Assembly: GCF_003473545.1 (NCBI RefSeq)
Contig: NZ_QUCM01000005.1
Span: forward strand, 198,841-262,840
Source: Clostridium sp. AM22-11AC
Lineage (GTDB): Bacteria > Bacillota > Clostridia > Lachnospirales > Lachnospiraceae
Reading direction: 5' to 3'
Length of the DNA: 64,000 bases
This document shows, piece by piece, positions 26,051 to 35,301 of the stretch. Position 1 is the stretch's first letter, and each line of letters begins with the position of its first letter. A program made the translations under genes and the position numbers. The notes under the pieces were generated by a model. The model worked only from the letters and a program-made list of their open reading frames with translations, made no database searches and was not told where the DNA came from.

Positions 26051-26731
26051 ATGGCTGCAATATCCAATGACTGGCTTGAACCATTGCAGGGTGAATTTAA
26101 AAAGCCATATTATAAAAAATTATATGATACCGTACTTCACGAATATCAGACCCGCAAGATATTTCCTGCGCCGGATGATATTTTCAATGCATTTTCTTTT
26201 ACACCATTGGCAAATGTAAAAGTCGTGATCCTTGGCCAGGATCCATACCACAACGACGGCCAGGCACATGGACTGAGTTTTTCCGTAAAGCCGGATATAG
26301 ATATCCCTCCGTCCCTGGTGAATATTTATCAGGAACTTCACGATGATCTTGGCTGTTACATACCAAATAACGGCTATCTGAAAAAATGGGCGGACCAGGG
26401 CGTTATGCTTTTGAACACTGTTCTTACAGTACGTGCCCATCAGGCCAATTCCCATCATGATATTGGCTGGGAGCAGTTTACAGACGCTGCCATCCGGGTC
26501 TTAAATGAACAGGACCGTCCGATGGTATTTATCCTGTGGGGCAGACCGGCCCAGGCGGAAAAGGCTATGTTAAACAATCCAAAGCATATGATCTTAGAGG
26601 CGCCTCATCCAAGCCCGTTATCTGCTTACAGAGGATTTTTCGGCAGCCGTCCTTTCAGCAAGACCAATGATTTTCTCAGGGAACATGGTTTGGAGCCGAT
26701 TGACTGGCAGATTGAAAACATAGAAAAATAA
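26051..26731 (+). CDS. ung: Uracil-DNA glycosylase (family 1)
   Basis: A 226-residue UDG. The water-activating loop is LGQDPYHNDGQAHGLSFS with catalytic D64. The Leu-intercalation loop is APHPSPLSAYRGFFGSRPFS, with the catalytic His in HPSPLS. It removes uracil from DNA in base excision repair. AAAAGGAGC precedes the ATG. It is 87 bp after hisF and 36 bp before uppP, probably within one transcription unit ending at the terminator at 27662. Confidence 0.97.
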   Translation: MAAISNDWLEPLQGEFKKPYYKKLYDTVLHEYQTRKIFPAPDDIFNAFSFTPLANVKVVILGQDPYHNDGQAHGLSFSVKPDIDIPPSLVNIYQELHDDLGCYIPNNGYLKKWADQGVMLLNTVLTVRAHQANSHHDIGWEQFTDAAIRVLNEQDRPMVFILWGRPAQAEKAMLNNPKHMILEAPHPSPLSAYRGFFGSRPFSKTNDFLREHGLEPIDWQIENIEK

Positions 26732-26766
26732 ATATAAAAATAAAGATAAAAATATAAGGAGTAATA

Positions 26767-27609
26767 ATGAGTATAGTAGAAATTTTAAAGGTGATCGTTC
26801 TGGGAATTGTGGAAGGTTTCACCGAATGGCTGCCTATCAGCAGCACAGGTCATATGATCCTGGTAGACGAGATCATCCATTTAAACCAGCCGGACGCATT
26901 TAAAGACATGTTTCTGGTAGTGATCCAGTTAGGTGCCATCCTTGCAGTTGCGGTCATGTATTTCCAGAAATTAAACCCATTCAGCCCATCTAAATCAGCC
27001 AGACAGAAGCAGGCAACCTGGGCATTGTGGATCAAGATTGTGATCGCATGTATCCCGGCAGCTGTATTGGGCCTTTTATTTGATGACTGGATGGAAGCTC
27101 ATCTGTATAACGCATATGTAGTAGCAGCTACACTGATCATTTATGGTGTGCTGTTCATTGTTCTGGAAAACAGCTCTATTACAGCTAACCCATCCATTAC
27201 CAAAGTTGGTCATGTTTCCACTAAAACAGCTCTTTTTATTGGTCTGTTCCAGCTTCTTTCCCTGGTTCCGGGAACTTCCCGTTCCGGTTCTACCATTTTA
27301 GGAGCAATGGTACTTGGCTGTTCCAGAGGCGTGGCAGCAGAATTTTCCTTCTTCTTAGGTATTCCAGTCATGTTTGGAGCAAGTTTTTTAAAATTAGTGA
27401 AGTTTTTTGTAAAAGGAAATGTATTAACTGGTCCTCAGATCTTTTACACCATTCTGGGAATGGCTATTGCTTTTGGCGTATCTGTATATTCCATCCAGTT
27501 CTTAATGGGATATGTGCGCAGACACGACTTTAAGTTCTTTGGATACTATCGTATTATCTTAGGCGTTGTAGTGCTTGCGTATTTTGGAATTACAGCACTG
27601 GCTGCCTGA
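26767..27609 (+). CDS. uppP: Undecaprenyl-diphosphate phosphatase (UppP/BacA)
   Basis: A 280-residue polytopic membrane protein of the BacA family. The two signature motifs are [15 protein letters not shown] (with the catalytic Glu) and [16 protein letters not shown] (with Ser/Arg for phosphate binding). It recycles undecaprenyl pyrophosphate for peptidoglycan and gives bacitracin tolerance when abundant. AAGGAG is close to the ATG. The length is normal. Confidence 0.96.
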   Translation: MSIVEILKVIVLGIVEGFTEWLPISSTGHMILVDEIIHLNQPDAFKDMFLVVIQLGAILAVAVMYFQKLNPFSPSKSARQKQATWALWIKIVIACIPAAVLGLLFDDWMEAHLYNAYVVAATLIIYGVLFIVLENSSITANPSITKVGHVSTKTALFIGLFQLLSLVPGTSRSGSTILGAMVLGCSRGVAAEFSFFLGIPVMFGASFLKLVKFFVKGNVLTGPQIFYTILGMAIAFGVSVYSIQFLMGYVRRHDFKFFGYYRIILGVVVLAYFGITALAA

Positions 27610-27661
27610 AAAATATAAATCCCCAAATGCCTACATGGCAGGCAGATAAAAGATCGCAAAC

Positions 27662-27703
27662 AAAAAACTCCGTCCTGTTATCATATCAGGAACGGAGTTT
27701 TTT
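27662..27703. terminator. Bidirectional rho-independent terminator
   Basis: AAAAAACTCCGT and CCTG pair with CAGG and ACGGAGTTTTTT. It has A and T runs on both sides, so it serves both uppP (+) and the convergent DAHP synthase gene (-). Confidence 0.93.
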
Positions 27704-27720
27704 AATACCGATCTTAATTT

Positions 27721-28752
27721 TTAATCAGCCATCTCAGCAATATCATACAGCAGCTTCTCAGACTCATCCCATCCAAGACATGGGTCAGTAATGGACTGTC
27801 CGTAGCAGTGTTCGCCGATCTTGTGGTTTCCTGGCTCGATGTAGCTTTCGATCATCAGGCCTTTTACCAGATGACGGATGTCATCAGAATGGCGGCGGCT
27901 GTGAAGCACTTCTTTTGCGATACGAACCTGTTCTGCATACTTCTTGTTGGAGTTGGAGTGGTTGGTATCTACGATGCAGGCCGGGTTCTTTAAGTTTCTC
28001 TTGGAGTAAAGCTCAAAGAGCAGGTGCAGGTCCTCATAATGGTAGTTCGGGATGCACTGTCCATGTTTATTGACAGCACCGCGCAGGATGGTATGGGCTA
28101 ATGGATTTCCAGGGCAGGAAACTTCATCACCGCGGAAGATAAAGTCATGTGGCAGCTGGGCTGCTACAACAGAGTTTAACATAACGCTGAGATCGCCGCT
28201 GGTAGGGTTTTTCATACCAACCGGTACATCACAGCCGCTGGCTACCAGACGGTGGTACTGGTTCTCTACAGAACGCGCGCCAACTGCAATATAAGACATG
28301 ATATCAGACAGATACTGAAGGTTATCCGGATACAGCATTTCGTCAGCAGTAGACATTCCGGTTTCACGGAATACCTTCATGTGCATATGACGGATCGCTA
28401 AAATTCCCTGAAGCATATCAGGCTTTTTTTCCGGGTCCGGCTGATGGAGCATACCCATATAGCCTTCGCCTGTGGTTCTTGGCTTATTGGTATAAACTCT
28501 TGGTACAATGAGAAGTCTGTCTTTTGTCTTTTCCTGAACCTTTGCAAGACGGTTTGCATAGTCGCAGACAGCATCTTCATTATCTGCGGAACAAGGTCCG
28601 ATGATAACAAGGAATTTGTTGCTTTCTCCGGTAATTACTTTTTTGATCTCTTCATCTCTTTCAGCTTTTAAAACTGCCAGCTTCTCAGGCAGAGGGAACT
28701 GTTCTAAGATCTCTGCCGGGCTTGGAAGTTCATTTACAAGTTTGAAACTCAT
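27721..28752 (-). CDS. 3-deoxy-7-phosphoheptulonate (DAHP) synthase, class I (AroF/AroG type)
   Basis: A 343-residue class I-alpha DAHP synthase, which joins PEP and erythrose 4-phosphate in the first shikimate step. Motifs: FLVIIGPCSADNEDAV, RVYTNKPRTTGEGYMGM, GARSVENQYHR, GMKNPTSGD and IVDTNHSNSNKKY. GGGAGG lies about 11 bp before the ATG at 28752, giving the expected length; a longer frame to 28860 overlaps the promoter of tyrS. The type is normally feedback-regulated by an aromatic amino acid, but the isoform (Phe, Tyr or Trp) cannot be read here. It is divergent from the T-box/tyrS unit. Confidence 0.94.
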   Translation of the reverse strand: MSFKLVNELPSPAEILEQFPLPEKLAVLKAERDEEIKKVITGESNKFLVIIGPCSADNEDAVCDYANRLAKVQEKTKDRLLIVPRVYTNKPRTTGEGYMGMLHQPDPEKKPDMLQGILAIRHMHMKVFRETGMSTADEMLYPDNLQYLSDIMSYIAVGARSVENQYHRLVASGCDVPVGMKNPTSGDLSVMLNSVVAAQLPHDFIFRGDEVSCPGNPLAHTILRGAVNKHGQCIPNYHYEDLHLLFELYSKRNLKNPACIVDTNHSNSNKKYAEQVRIAKEVLHSRRHSDDIRHLVKGLMIESYIEPGNHKIGEHCYGQSITDPCLGWDESEKLLYDIAEMAD

Positions 28753-28875
28753 GTCTTCTTTATCCTCCCGATGTAACAACTTATGAAAACAAATGTCTGC
28801 CGGTGCAGTCACTTCTTTTTCTTTAGGACTCATTATAGTATAACTTTGTGGAAGTTGCAACGCAAAAAAATCCCA

Positions 28876-28904
28876 TTGACAAAAATGATATAACTGCCTA
28901 TAAT
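28876..28904 (+). promoter_or_regulatory. Sigma-A promoter of the T-box/tyrS transcript
   Basis: A consensus TTGACA (28876-28881) and TATAAT (28899-28904) are separated by exactly 17 bp. The start point near 28911 gives a leader of about 365 nt containing the T-box. Confidence 0.9.
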
Positions 28905-28910
28905 AGCCTT

Positions 28911-29198
28911 AATTTCATGACTTGGCAATGATGGGAACAAGTAATTTTCTGCAAAAGCATACAGAAAGCAGCCGGCAGATGAGAGGCGCATGGAAAGCAG
29001 AACATGAATACATCCCTGAGCTTTGCACCGAATAACATAAAAGTTTAGTAGGCTGCAACGGAGATGGTACACGTTATAGTACCCGGGTATCCTCGAAAGA
29101 GCGTACCTTTTAAGGCAGGCAGTGTGAGCTGTCTGTGAATTAAGGTGGTAACACGGGCTTACAGCTTCGTCCTTTAGCGGGGACGAGGCTTTTTTTAT
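28911..29198 (+). promoter_or_regulatory. T-box riboswitch leader (tyrosine-specific) of tyrS
   Basis: The T-box core AAGGTGGTAACACGGG lies at about 29142-29157. It is followed by a terminator hairpin (TCGTCC/GGACGA and a T run, 29163-29198), whose formation competes with the antiterminator. Stem I region starts near 28930; TAC at 29009-29011, followed by A, is a plausible Tyr specifier codon. Uncharged tRNA-Tyr binding should allow read-through into tyrS. The specifier position is inferred, not derived from a full fold. A weaker TATAAT at 29249 between terminator and tyrS might give T-box-independent basal expression. Confidence 0.9.
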
Positions 29199-29275
29199 TC
29201 CCTGTTCCTTGTACATGAAAGAAAAAATTGCTATACTTAGAATTAAGATATAATGCGACGAAAGGAAAGAAAAAA

Positions 29276-30502
29276 ATGCAAATCTACGAAGAGTTAGTTG
29301 CCAGAGGCCTGATCGCCCAGGTAACAAATGAAGAAGAAATCCGTAAAATGGTAAACGAAGGAAAGGCAGTTTTCTACATCGGTTTTGACCCAACCGCTGA
29401 CAGCCTTCATGTAGGACATTTCATGGCACTGTGCCTGATGAAACGTCTCCAGATGGCAGGAAATAAGCCGATCGCCCTGATCGGCGGCGGAACCGGTATG
29501 GTAGGTGACCCATCCGGACGTACAGATATGCGTAAGATGATGACTCCTGAGATCATCCAGCACAACTGTGACTGCTTCAAGAAGCAGATGAGCCGTTTTA
29601 TCGACTTCTCCGATGGAAAAGCCCTGATGGTAAACAATGCTGAGTGGCTGATGAACTTAAACTACATCGAATTCTTAAGAGAAGTAGGACCTCATTTCTC
29701 TGTAAATAACATGCTCCGTGCAGAGTGCTACAAGCAGAGAATGGAAAAAGGTTTAAGCTTCTTAGAGTTCAACTACATGCTGATGCAGAGCTACGACTTC
29801 TATGAGCTGTTCCAGCGCTACGGCTGCAACATGCAGTTTGGTGGTGATGACCAGTGGAGCAATATGTTAGGCGGTACCGAGCTGATCCGTCGTAAACTGG
29901 GCAAAGACGCTCATGCTATGACCATTACCCTGTTATTAAACTCCGAAGGCAAGAAGATGGGCAAGACCCAGTCCGGCGCTGTATGGCTGGATCCTGAAAA
30001 GACATCTCCATTTGACTTCTATCAGTACTGGAGAAATGTTGGTGATGCTGACGTTCTTAAGTGCCTGCGTATGCTTACCTTCCTGCCATTAGAGCAGATC
30101 GATGAGATGGACAAGTGGGAAGGAAGCCAGTTAAATAAGGCAAAAGAAATCCTTGCATTTGAGCTGACCAAGTTAGTTCATGGTGAAGAAGAGGCAACAA
30201 AGGCACAGGAAGGCGCAAGAGCTTTATTTGCAGGCGGCGCTAATACAGATAATATGCCAACCTGCGAGTTAAGTGAAGAAGATTTCGCAGATGACAATAT
30301 TGACATTTTAACCGTTCTTACAAAGTCCGGCCTGGCTGCATCCCGTTCTGAGGCAAGAAGAAACGTAGAGCAGGGCGGTGTATCTGTTGACGGAACTCAG
30401 ATCAAGGATATCAAGGCAGTATTTGCAAAAGACCAGTTTGCAGGTGACGGCGTTGTAGTTAAGCGCGGAAAGAAGAACTTTAAGAAAGTTATTTTAAAGT
30501 AG
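29276..30502 (+). CDS. tyrS: Tyrosine-tRNA ligase
   Basis: A 408-residue class I synthetase. The HIGH-type motif is HVGH (45-48) and the KMSKS-type loop is KMGKT (227-231). [17 protein letters not shown] and [14 protein letters not shown] form the tyrosine pocket. A C-terminal S4 RNA-binding domain starts near residue 345 ([20 protein letters not shown]). AAAGGAAAG precedes the ATG at 29276; a longer opening at 29228 lacks a ribosome site. Expression is governed by the T-box leader upstream. Confidence 0.97.
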   Translation: MQIYEELVARGLIAQVTNEEEIRKMVNEGKAVFYIGFDPTADSLHVGHFMALCLMKRLQMAGNKPIALIGGGTGMVGDPSGRTDMRKMMTPEIIQHNCDCFKKQMSRFIDFSDGKALMVNNAEWLMNLNYIEFLREVGPHFSVNNMLRAECYKQRMEKGLSFLEFNYMLMQSYDFYELFQRYGCNMQFGGDDQWSNMLGGTELIRRKLGKDAHAMTITLLLNSEGKKMGKTQSGAVWLDPEKTSPFDFYQYWRNVGDADVLKCLRMLTFLPLEQIDEMDKWEGSQLNKAKEILAFELTKLVHGEEEATKAQEGARALFAGGANTDNMPTCELSEEDFADDNIDILTVLTKSGLAASRSEARRNVEQGGVSVDGTQIKDIKAVFAKDQFAGDGVVVKRGKKNFKKVILK

Positions 30503-30525
30503 GACAGATGAGAGGAGGATGTTAA

Positions 30526-31257
30526 GTGAAAAAATGCGTGACATTGCTTCTGGCAGCAGTTCTGGCTGTCGGAAGCGCCTTCTCTTCTCAGGCTGGCTCT
30601 GCCTTTAAAAAAGAAGTTCCCCTTACCCTGCATATGGATATCAATAACAGGCAGACTCCTATTTATGATGGATATACTTCCTATATAATGGGAAACCGGG
30701 CATCTGAAAAAGATACATTTACCGTTACAAAAAATTCAGACACCTTAAACCTGGATGATGTGACCTTAAGCTATTACCTGGTTACTTATGACGGCGGAAC
30801 AGAGAAAAATCTGGAATGCCGTGTATATGGTCTGAAAGAAGGAGAACATTATCCGGTGGTCCGCCCGGAAACATTTAGCCGTGAAAGCGAAAAAGGAGAT
30901 GTTTACGACTCCCTGGAACGCTGTTACGTGGTGGAATTTTCCAAGGATGATGAGCGCAAAGAATATTATTTTACCATGGCTCCGGAAACAGATATGGCTG
31001 CTTACCGTAATATCCATCTGGGAAAATGGGAAAAAGATGTAAAAGGATGGCGCTACCAGTATCAGGGAGAGTACCTTACATCCTGGGCAAAGATCAATGA
31101 TAAGTGGTATCTTTTTGGCATGGATGGATATATGTTGACAGGCTGGCAGGACTCTATGGGAGCCTTGTATTATCTGAACCCTTCAGACGGCGTGATGATG
31201 ACAAACTGTACCATAGATGGCCGCAGGCTAGATGGGAGCGGAGCATACAGAGAATGA
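30526..31257 (+). CDS. Secreted protein with C-terminal cell-wall-binding repeats
   Basis: A 243-residue protein with a GTG start preceded by GAGGAGG and a signal peptide (TLLLAAVLAVGSAFSSQAG). The middle (about 27-165) is a beta-rich region I cannot name (ENPLTLHMDI-like start at KKEVPLTLHMDINNRQ, then VTLSYYLVTYDGGTEKNLEC). Residues ~175-240 hold aromatic wall-binding repeats (SWAKINDKWYLFGMDGYMLT, GWQDSMGALYYLNPSDGVM). It is probably attached non-covalently to the cell wall. The stop overlaps the MATE gene start by 4 bp (ATGA). Confidence 0.78.
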   Translation: MKKCVTLLLAAVLAVGSAFSSQAGSAFKKEVPLTLHMDINNRQTPIYDGYTSYIMGNRASEKDTFTVTKNSDTLNLDDVTLSYYLVTYDGGTEKNLECRVYGLKEGEHYPVVRPETFSRESEKGDVYDSLERCYVVEFSKDDERKEYYFTMAPETDMAAYRNIHLGKWEKDVKGWRYQYQGEYLTSWAKINDKWYLFGMDGYMLTGWQDSMGALYYLNPSDGVMMTNCTIDGRRLDGSGAYRE

Positions 31258-32606
31258 AAAAATCATATGAAATAGACATGTGTAACGGCCCTCTTCTGGG
31301 CAAGATCCTTGTTTTTTCAATTCCCCTTATGCTTTCAGGTATCCTTCAGCTGCTTTTTAATGCAGCGGATATCATTGTAGTAGGAAGATTTGCGGGAAGT
31401 ACAGCGTTAGCAGCAGTTGGCTCTACGGCATCTTTGATCAATCTGATGATCAATGTGTTTGTAGGGCTTTCTGTGGGTGTTAACGTTTTAGCAGCCAGAT
31501 ATTATGGCGCACAGAAAGAAAAAGATATCCAGGATACGGTACACACAGCGATCATGATGGCTATATTAAGCGGTCTGTTCCTGGTAGTTCTTGGAGAAAG
31601 TGCTTCAAAGCCTATGCTCACACTCATGGGAACACCGGATGATGTACTGGATCAGGCGGCACTGTATCTGCGGATCTATTTTTTTGGAATGCCGGTGCTT
31701 ATGATCTATAACTTTGGCGCAGCTCTTTTAAGGGCAGTGGGGGATACCAGACGGCCTCTGTACTTTCTGTTTGCGGCCGGTGCAGTAAATGTAGTGTTAA
31801 ATCTGTTCTTTGTGATCCAGCTGGGAATGGGAGTAGACGGCGTTGCCTGGGCTACTGTTATTTCTGAATGTGTATCAGCAGGTCTTATTATCCGCAGTCT
31901 GATGAAGGAAAACGGAGCCATGAAGCTGCATCTTACAAAACTTCGTATTGTATCCGGAAAGCTGACACAGATTGTGCGTGTAGGTCTTCCGGCAGGTATG
32001 CAGGGAGCGATCTTTTCCATATCCAATGTGCTGATCCAGTCATCTGTTAACTCTTTTGGTTCCATTGCCATGGCGGGAAATACGGCTTCTTCCAATATTG
32101 AAGGCTTTGTATACACAGCCATGAATGCGGTGTATCAGACCAGTTTGAGTTTTACCAGCCAGAACCTGGGCGGTGAAAAATTCAGCCGTATTGATAAGAT
32201 AAAAAATATCTGTCTTGGAGTTGTTACTGTAGTTGGACTGGTACTGGGATGGGGCGCAGTTCTTGGCGGCCATCAGCTGTTGGGTATCTATTCCTCTGAT
32301 CCGGAAGTTTTAAGCTTTGGTATGCGAAGACTGCGGATCATCTGCGGTACCTATTTCCTTTGCGGTCTTATGGACTGTATGGTAGGAAGTTTAAGAGGAA
32401 TGGGATATTCTGTGATCCCCATGTTTGTATCCCTTACAGGAGCATGCGCATTCCGTGTATTCTGGATCTTTACAATCTTTGCGGTCAACCGCACGCTGGA
32501 AGTGCTGTACCTGTCCTATCCGGTTTCCTGGATCATAACAGCAGCATCCCATATGGTTACATATTATATAGTACGAAAACATTTCCCGAAAGAAGATAAG
32601 GCTTAG
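31254..32606 (+). CDS. MATE family efflux transporter
   Basis: A 450-residue protein with 12 predicted helices in two MatE halves. The N-terminal half reads PLMLSGILQLLFNAADIIVVGRFAG and LSVGVNVLAARYYGA; the second half mirrors it with VGLPAGMQGAIFSISNVLIQ. Residues are typical of the NorM/DinF-like multidrug or metabolite exporters driven by Na+ or H+; the substrate is unknown. The ATG at 31254 overlaps the preceding stop as ATGA, and longer openings inside the wall-binding gene are rejected. A terminator follows directly. Confidence 0.93.
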   Translation: MKKSYEIDMCNGPLLGKILVFSIPLMLSGILQLLFNAADIIVVGRFAGSTALAAVGSTASLINLMINVFVGLSVGVNVLAARYYGAQKEKDIQDTVHTAIMMAILSGLFLVVLGESASKPMLTLMGTPDDVLDQAALYLRIYFFGMPVLMIYNFGAALLRAVGDTRRPLYFLFAAGAVNVVLNLFFVIQLGMGVDGVAWATVISECVSAGLIIRSLMKENGAMKLHLTKLRIVSGKLTQIVRVGLPAGMQGAIFSISNVLIQSSVNSFGSIAMAGNTASSNIEGFVYTAMNAVYQTSLSFTSQNLGGEKFSRIDKIKNICLGVVTVVGLVLGWGAVLGGHQLLGIYSSDPEVLSFGMRRLRIICGTYFLCGLMDCMVGSLRGMGYSVIPMFVSLTGACAFRVFWIFTIFAVNRTLEVLYLSYPVSWIITAASHMVTYYIVRKHFPKEDKA

Positions 32607-32618
32607 TTACTGGGCATT

Positions 32619-32639
32619 AGATCCTTTCGGGATCTTTTT
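32619..32639 (+). terminator. Short rho-independent terminator after the MATE gene
   Basis: AGATCC pairs with GGATCT around TTTCG, followed by TTTTT. Confidence 0.8.
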
Positions 32640-32673
32640 ATGTCTGGATTTGCTAAAAGAAATAGAAAATGAC

Positions 32674-32735
32674 TGGTATGTTTTGGTATCTTCCTGATTG
32701 CATGAAATTGGTCTGACTGGTATAATACTAGGTAT
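32674..32735 (+). promoter_or_regulatory. Promoter and candidate operators of the gntR gene at 32759
   Basis: TTGCAT (32698-32703), 17 bp, TATAAT (32721-32726). Half-sites TGGTAT occur at 32674, 32684 and 32718, and AGGTAT at 32730. The first two form TGGTAT-N4-TGGTAT, the same arrangement found upstream of the target operon at 33773. This points to autoregulation. Confidence 0.6.
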
Positions 32736-32758
32736 CAAACTGGAGAAAATTATAAAAT

Positions 32759-33508
32759 ATGAAAAATAATAATGCAAACAGAATGATCCTGGATGATATG
32801 AAGGCCAAGATCTTAAGAGGAGAATATCCCGTTGGCAGTAAACTGCCTTCTGAACGTGAACTTTCAGAATACTACAATGTAAGCCGCATTCCGGTAAGAG
32901 AAGCGTTAAAAGCTCTTTCTGATATGGGAATATTAGAGATCAAGCGGGGAGCCGGAACCTTTGTAAAAAGTACGGCAAACGCTATGCAGAATGGAGAGAA
33001 AGAACAGACAGAAACCTTTATGCAGCCGGATGTGATCCTTCTTGAAACCATTCATGTAAGAAAACTGCTGGAGTCAGAAGCGGCAGCCCAGGCGGCAAAA
33101 AATATCCGTAAAGATGAGATCGATGATCTGGAAAAGGCATTGATCACCACAATCCAGGAGATCCGGAAACTGAAAACCGGTCAGGACAATGATTTCTTTC
33201 AGGCAGATGCGAAGTTTCACCGTCTGATCCTGCGGGCTTCCCATAATCCTGTATTTGAGCAGTGCCTGGAAGCAATGCCTAATATTATGTCCCTTCATCA
33301 GTACTGGAGTTTAAAAATGACTACGCCTATGGATGAAGTAGTTACTTATCACTGCAGTATTTTTGAAAATATCCTGATCCACAATGAAGCAGGAGCAAGA
33401 GAAGCTATGATGGCTCATTTAAGCAGAGTAGAAGAACTGCTGGCAAGGAAAGTACCAGAAGAAAAAGAAGGGGAAAGTCCGGTGCCGAAGGTGTGGTACA
33501 CCACTTGA
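32759..33508 (+). CDS. GntR family regulator (FadR/FCD subfamily)
   Basis: A 249-residue protein. Residues ~5-72 form a GntR winged helix (MILDDMKAKILRGEYPVGSK, then LPSERELSEYYNVSRIPVRE). An FCD ligand domain follows from about 95 (LLETIHVRKLLESEAAAQAA; DAKFHRLILRASHNPVFEQC). FCD regulators sense sugar acids or organic acids. The gene stands immediately before the aldolase/GntP operon and both promoters carry TGGTAT half-sites, so it is the probable local regulator. A terminator separates it from the operon. No strong ribosome site is visible before the ATG. Confidence 0.92.
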   Translation: MKNNNANRMILDDMKAKILRGEYPVGSKLPSERELSEYYNVSRIPVREALKALSDMGILEIKRGAGTFVKSTANAMQNGEKEQTETFMQPDVILLETIHVRKLLESEAAAQAAKNIRKDEIDDLEKALITTIQEIRKLKTGQDNDFFQADAKFHRLILRASHNPVFEQCLEAMPNIMSLHQYWSLKMTTPMDEVVTYHCSIFENILIHNEAGAREAMMAHLSRVEELLARKVPEEKEGESPVPKVWYTT

Positions 33509-33579
33509 TACGGAAATAGTATGACAGAAAAATAAAATAGTGGTAAGAAAGAAAAATAAAATAGAAAAAGAAGATGGAA

Positions 33580-33620
33580 AAGAGCAGCTTGACTGAAAAA
33601 GGCAGAGCTGTTCTTTTTTT
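33580..33620 (+). terminator. Rho-independent terminator of gntR
   Basis: AAGAGCAGCT pairs with AGCTGTTCTT around a 16-base loop, followed by T7. Confidence 0.88.
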
Positions 33621-33645
33621 GTGCATGTGCTTATTGGAATGAAAG

Positions 33646-33813
33646 TGGTTTGAACCAAAGTATACCAAACCAACGTATTATAAGAAATCTACAAAAACAA
33701 ACAGGTGAAATTGCATAAAAAGCCGAAATGGAATAAAAAATATATCACTTTGTTGACAAGAAGAAAAGATTGTGGTATATATTGGTATATAAAGCAGAGA
33801 CGCAAATTGGTAT
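33646..33813 (+). promoter_or_regulatory. Promoter and GntR operator array of the aldolase/Tm-1/GntP operon
   Basis: TTGACA (33753-33758) and TATATA (33776-33781) are spaced 17 bp. TGGTAT half-sites lie at 33773 and 33783 (TGGTAT-N4-TGGTAT over the -10) and at 33808. Upstream lie TGGTTTGAACCA (33646-33657) and GTATACCA (33660-33667). The sites fit the FCD-type GT-N-AC operator style, and binding over the -10 would repress. Confidence 0.66.
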
Positions 33814-33839
33814 AAAAATAAACCGAAAGGAGAAGAGGT

Positions 33840-34439
33840 ATGAACACAGCATTTTTAAATGCAAAAAATGATTTCCTGGCTGCAGCCAAGCGTACTTATG
33901 AAAGCGGTATCCAGACAGGAACAGGGGGAAACTTAAGTGTCAGGATCCCGGGGGAAAATCTGATGATCGTAAAGCCAAGTGGCTTTTCCTATGGGCAGTG
34001 TACAGAGGATAACTTATGTATCACAGATTTTGACGGAAATGTAGTCATGGGAGGCAAGCCTACCAGAGAGTCTACCTTACATGGAAATCTGTATAAAAGA
34101 TATCCACAGATTGGAGGCATTGTTCACACCCACAGCCCTTATGCTATTTTAAATTCACTGAATTTCTCCCAGGTTGACCTGGTGACCATGCATTCAGAAT
34201 TGAAGTTAAAATATCCGATTCCTGTTGTGGACGTAGCTACTCAGGCAGTAACCGAAGAAGAATTGCCAAAGGTTTTTGAAGTGATCGATAAAAATCCGGG
34301 ATTGCTGGCACTGATATTAAAGGGACATGGCATTGTAACCATGGATAAGACAGCTGTAAAAGCAGGACAGACGGCAGAGTTGATCGAAGAGACTTCCATG
34401 ATCAACTGGGAACAGAAAAAGTTTGAGATGTTGAAATAA
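33840..34439 (+). CDS. Class II aldolase/adducin family protein (fuculose-phosphate-aldolase-like)
   Basis: A 199-residue zinc-dependent aldolase-fold protein. Zinc ligands are H96 and H98 in GIVHTHSPYA and H163 in ALILKGHGIV. The catalytic Glu position is E77 in KPTRESTLHGNLY. GTGGNLSVRI and KPSGFSYG bind the phosphate in known members (FucA, AraD). It probably cleaves or isomerises a phosphorylated sugar or sugar acid; the substrate is unknown. AAAGGAGA precedes the ATG. It is the first gene of a five-gene operon whose last gene is a second member of the same family. Confidence 0.88.
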   Translation: MNTAFLNAKNDFLAAAKRTYESGIQTGTGGNLSVRIPGENLMIVKPSGFSYGQCTEDNLCITDFDGNVVMGGKPTRESTLHGNLYKRYPQIGGIVHTHSPYAILNSLNFSQVDLVTMHSELKLKYPIPVVDVATQAVTEEELPKVFEVIDKNPGLLALILKGHGIVTMDKTAVKAGQTAELIEETSMINWEQKKFEMLK

Positions 34440-34462
34440 TTTAAAGAAGGAGATAAATATAT

Positions 34463-35260
34463 ATGAAAGAATACACAATCACACCTATTAACACTGGAAT
34501 GGTAAACTCTAACAAGGCAAATTATCTGTATCACAACAGCACCCATAAGTATTATGATGTAGAAGGAAATATTCAGCTTCCTGTAACTGTATTTTTAGTA
34601 CAGAGCGAAGACAAGAAGATCCTGATCGACACCGGAATGTCCAGTACTGAGATCGCCAACAAATATCATCATCCAGGTTCCGTTCAGCCGGAAGGTTATG
34701 CGATCTATGAGCAGTTAGAGAAAATGGGCATCAGCTGCGATGAGATCACTGACATTATCTACACCCATTTACACTGGGATCATGTTTACTATACTCCAAT
34801 GTTTAAGAATGCAAAATTATACGCACAGAGAAAGGAATACGAATTTGCATTAAATCCAATTCCTCTGTACTATAAGTCCTACGAAGAGCCACATCTTGGC
34901 ATCCATCCACAGTGGGAAGGCAGAGAATTTGTTTTATTAGACGGAGAATGTGAAGTTCTTGACGGAATTAGTGTATATCCTACACCAGGCCACTCTGTTG
35001 GACACCAGACCGTAGTTGTAAATACAAAAGAAGGCCAGTTCCACTGCTGCGGCGATCTGATCTTTACATATGATAACTTAAAACCATGCCCGGATATTTT
35101 CTATGATATTACACCACCTTCCAGATTTGTAAATATCGTTGAAGAATGGCACAGCATCGAAGAATTAAAGAAACGTGCAAAGAGCCAGGAATTCATCCTT
35201 CCTACTCATGCACCTGAGATGATCGATCTTATTAATTCTGGAAGGATCATTGGAAAATAA
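34463..35260 (+). CDS. MBL-fold metallo-hydrolase (lactonase-like)
   Basis: A 265-residue metallo-beta-lactamase-fold protein. The metal motif THLHWDH gives H102, H104, D106 and H107. A further His lies in PTPGHSVGHQTV and the bridging Asp in CCGDLIFTYDN. The arrangement resembles AHL-lactonase (AttM/AiiA-like) proteins. In a sugar-acid operon a lactone hydrolase is more likely than quorum quenching, but this is inference. AAGAAGGAG precedes the start. Confidence 0.88.
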   Translation: MKEYTITPINTGMVNSNKANYLYHNSTHKYYDVEGNIQLPVTVFLVQSEDKKILIDTGMSSTEIANKYHHPGSVQPEGYAIYEQLEKMGISCDEITDIIYTHLHWDHVYYTPMFKNAKLYAQRKEYEFALNPIPLYYKSYEEPHLGIHPQWEGREFVLLDGECEVLDGISVYPTPGHSVGHQTVVVNTKEGQFHCCGDLIFTYDNLKPCPDIFYDITPPSRFVNIVEEWHSIEELKKRAKSQEFILPTHAPEMIDLINSGRIIGK

Positions 35261-35301
35261 CAGTACATTCCGGCAAAAGCCGGAAGAAGGATGGTAGGGG
35301 T

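Noticed and set aside
28752..28860. N-terminal extension of the DAHP synthase to 28860
   Set aside because: It lacks a ribosome site, exceeds the usual family length and almost reaches the divergent tyrS promoter.
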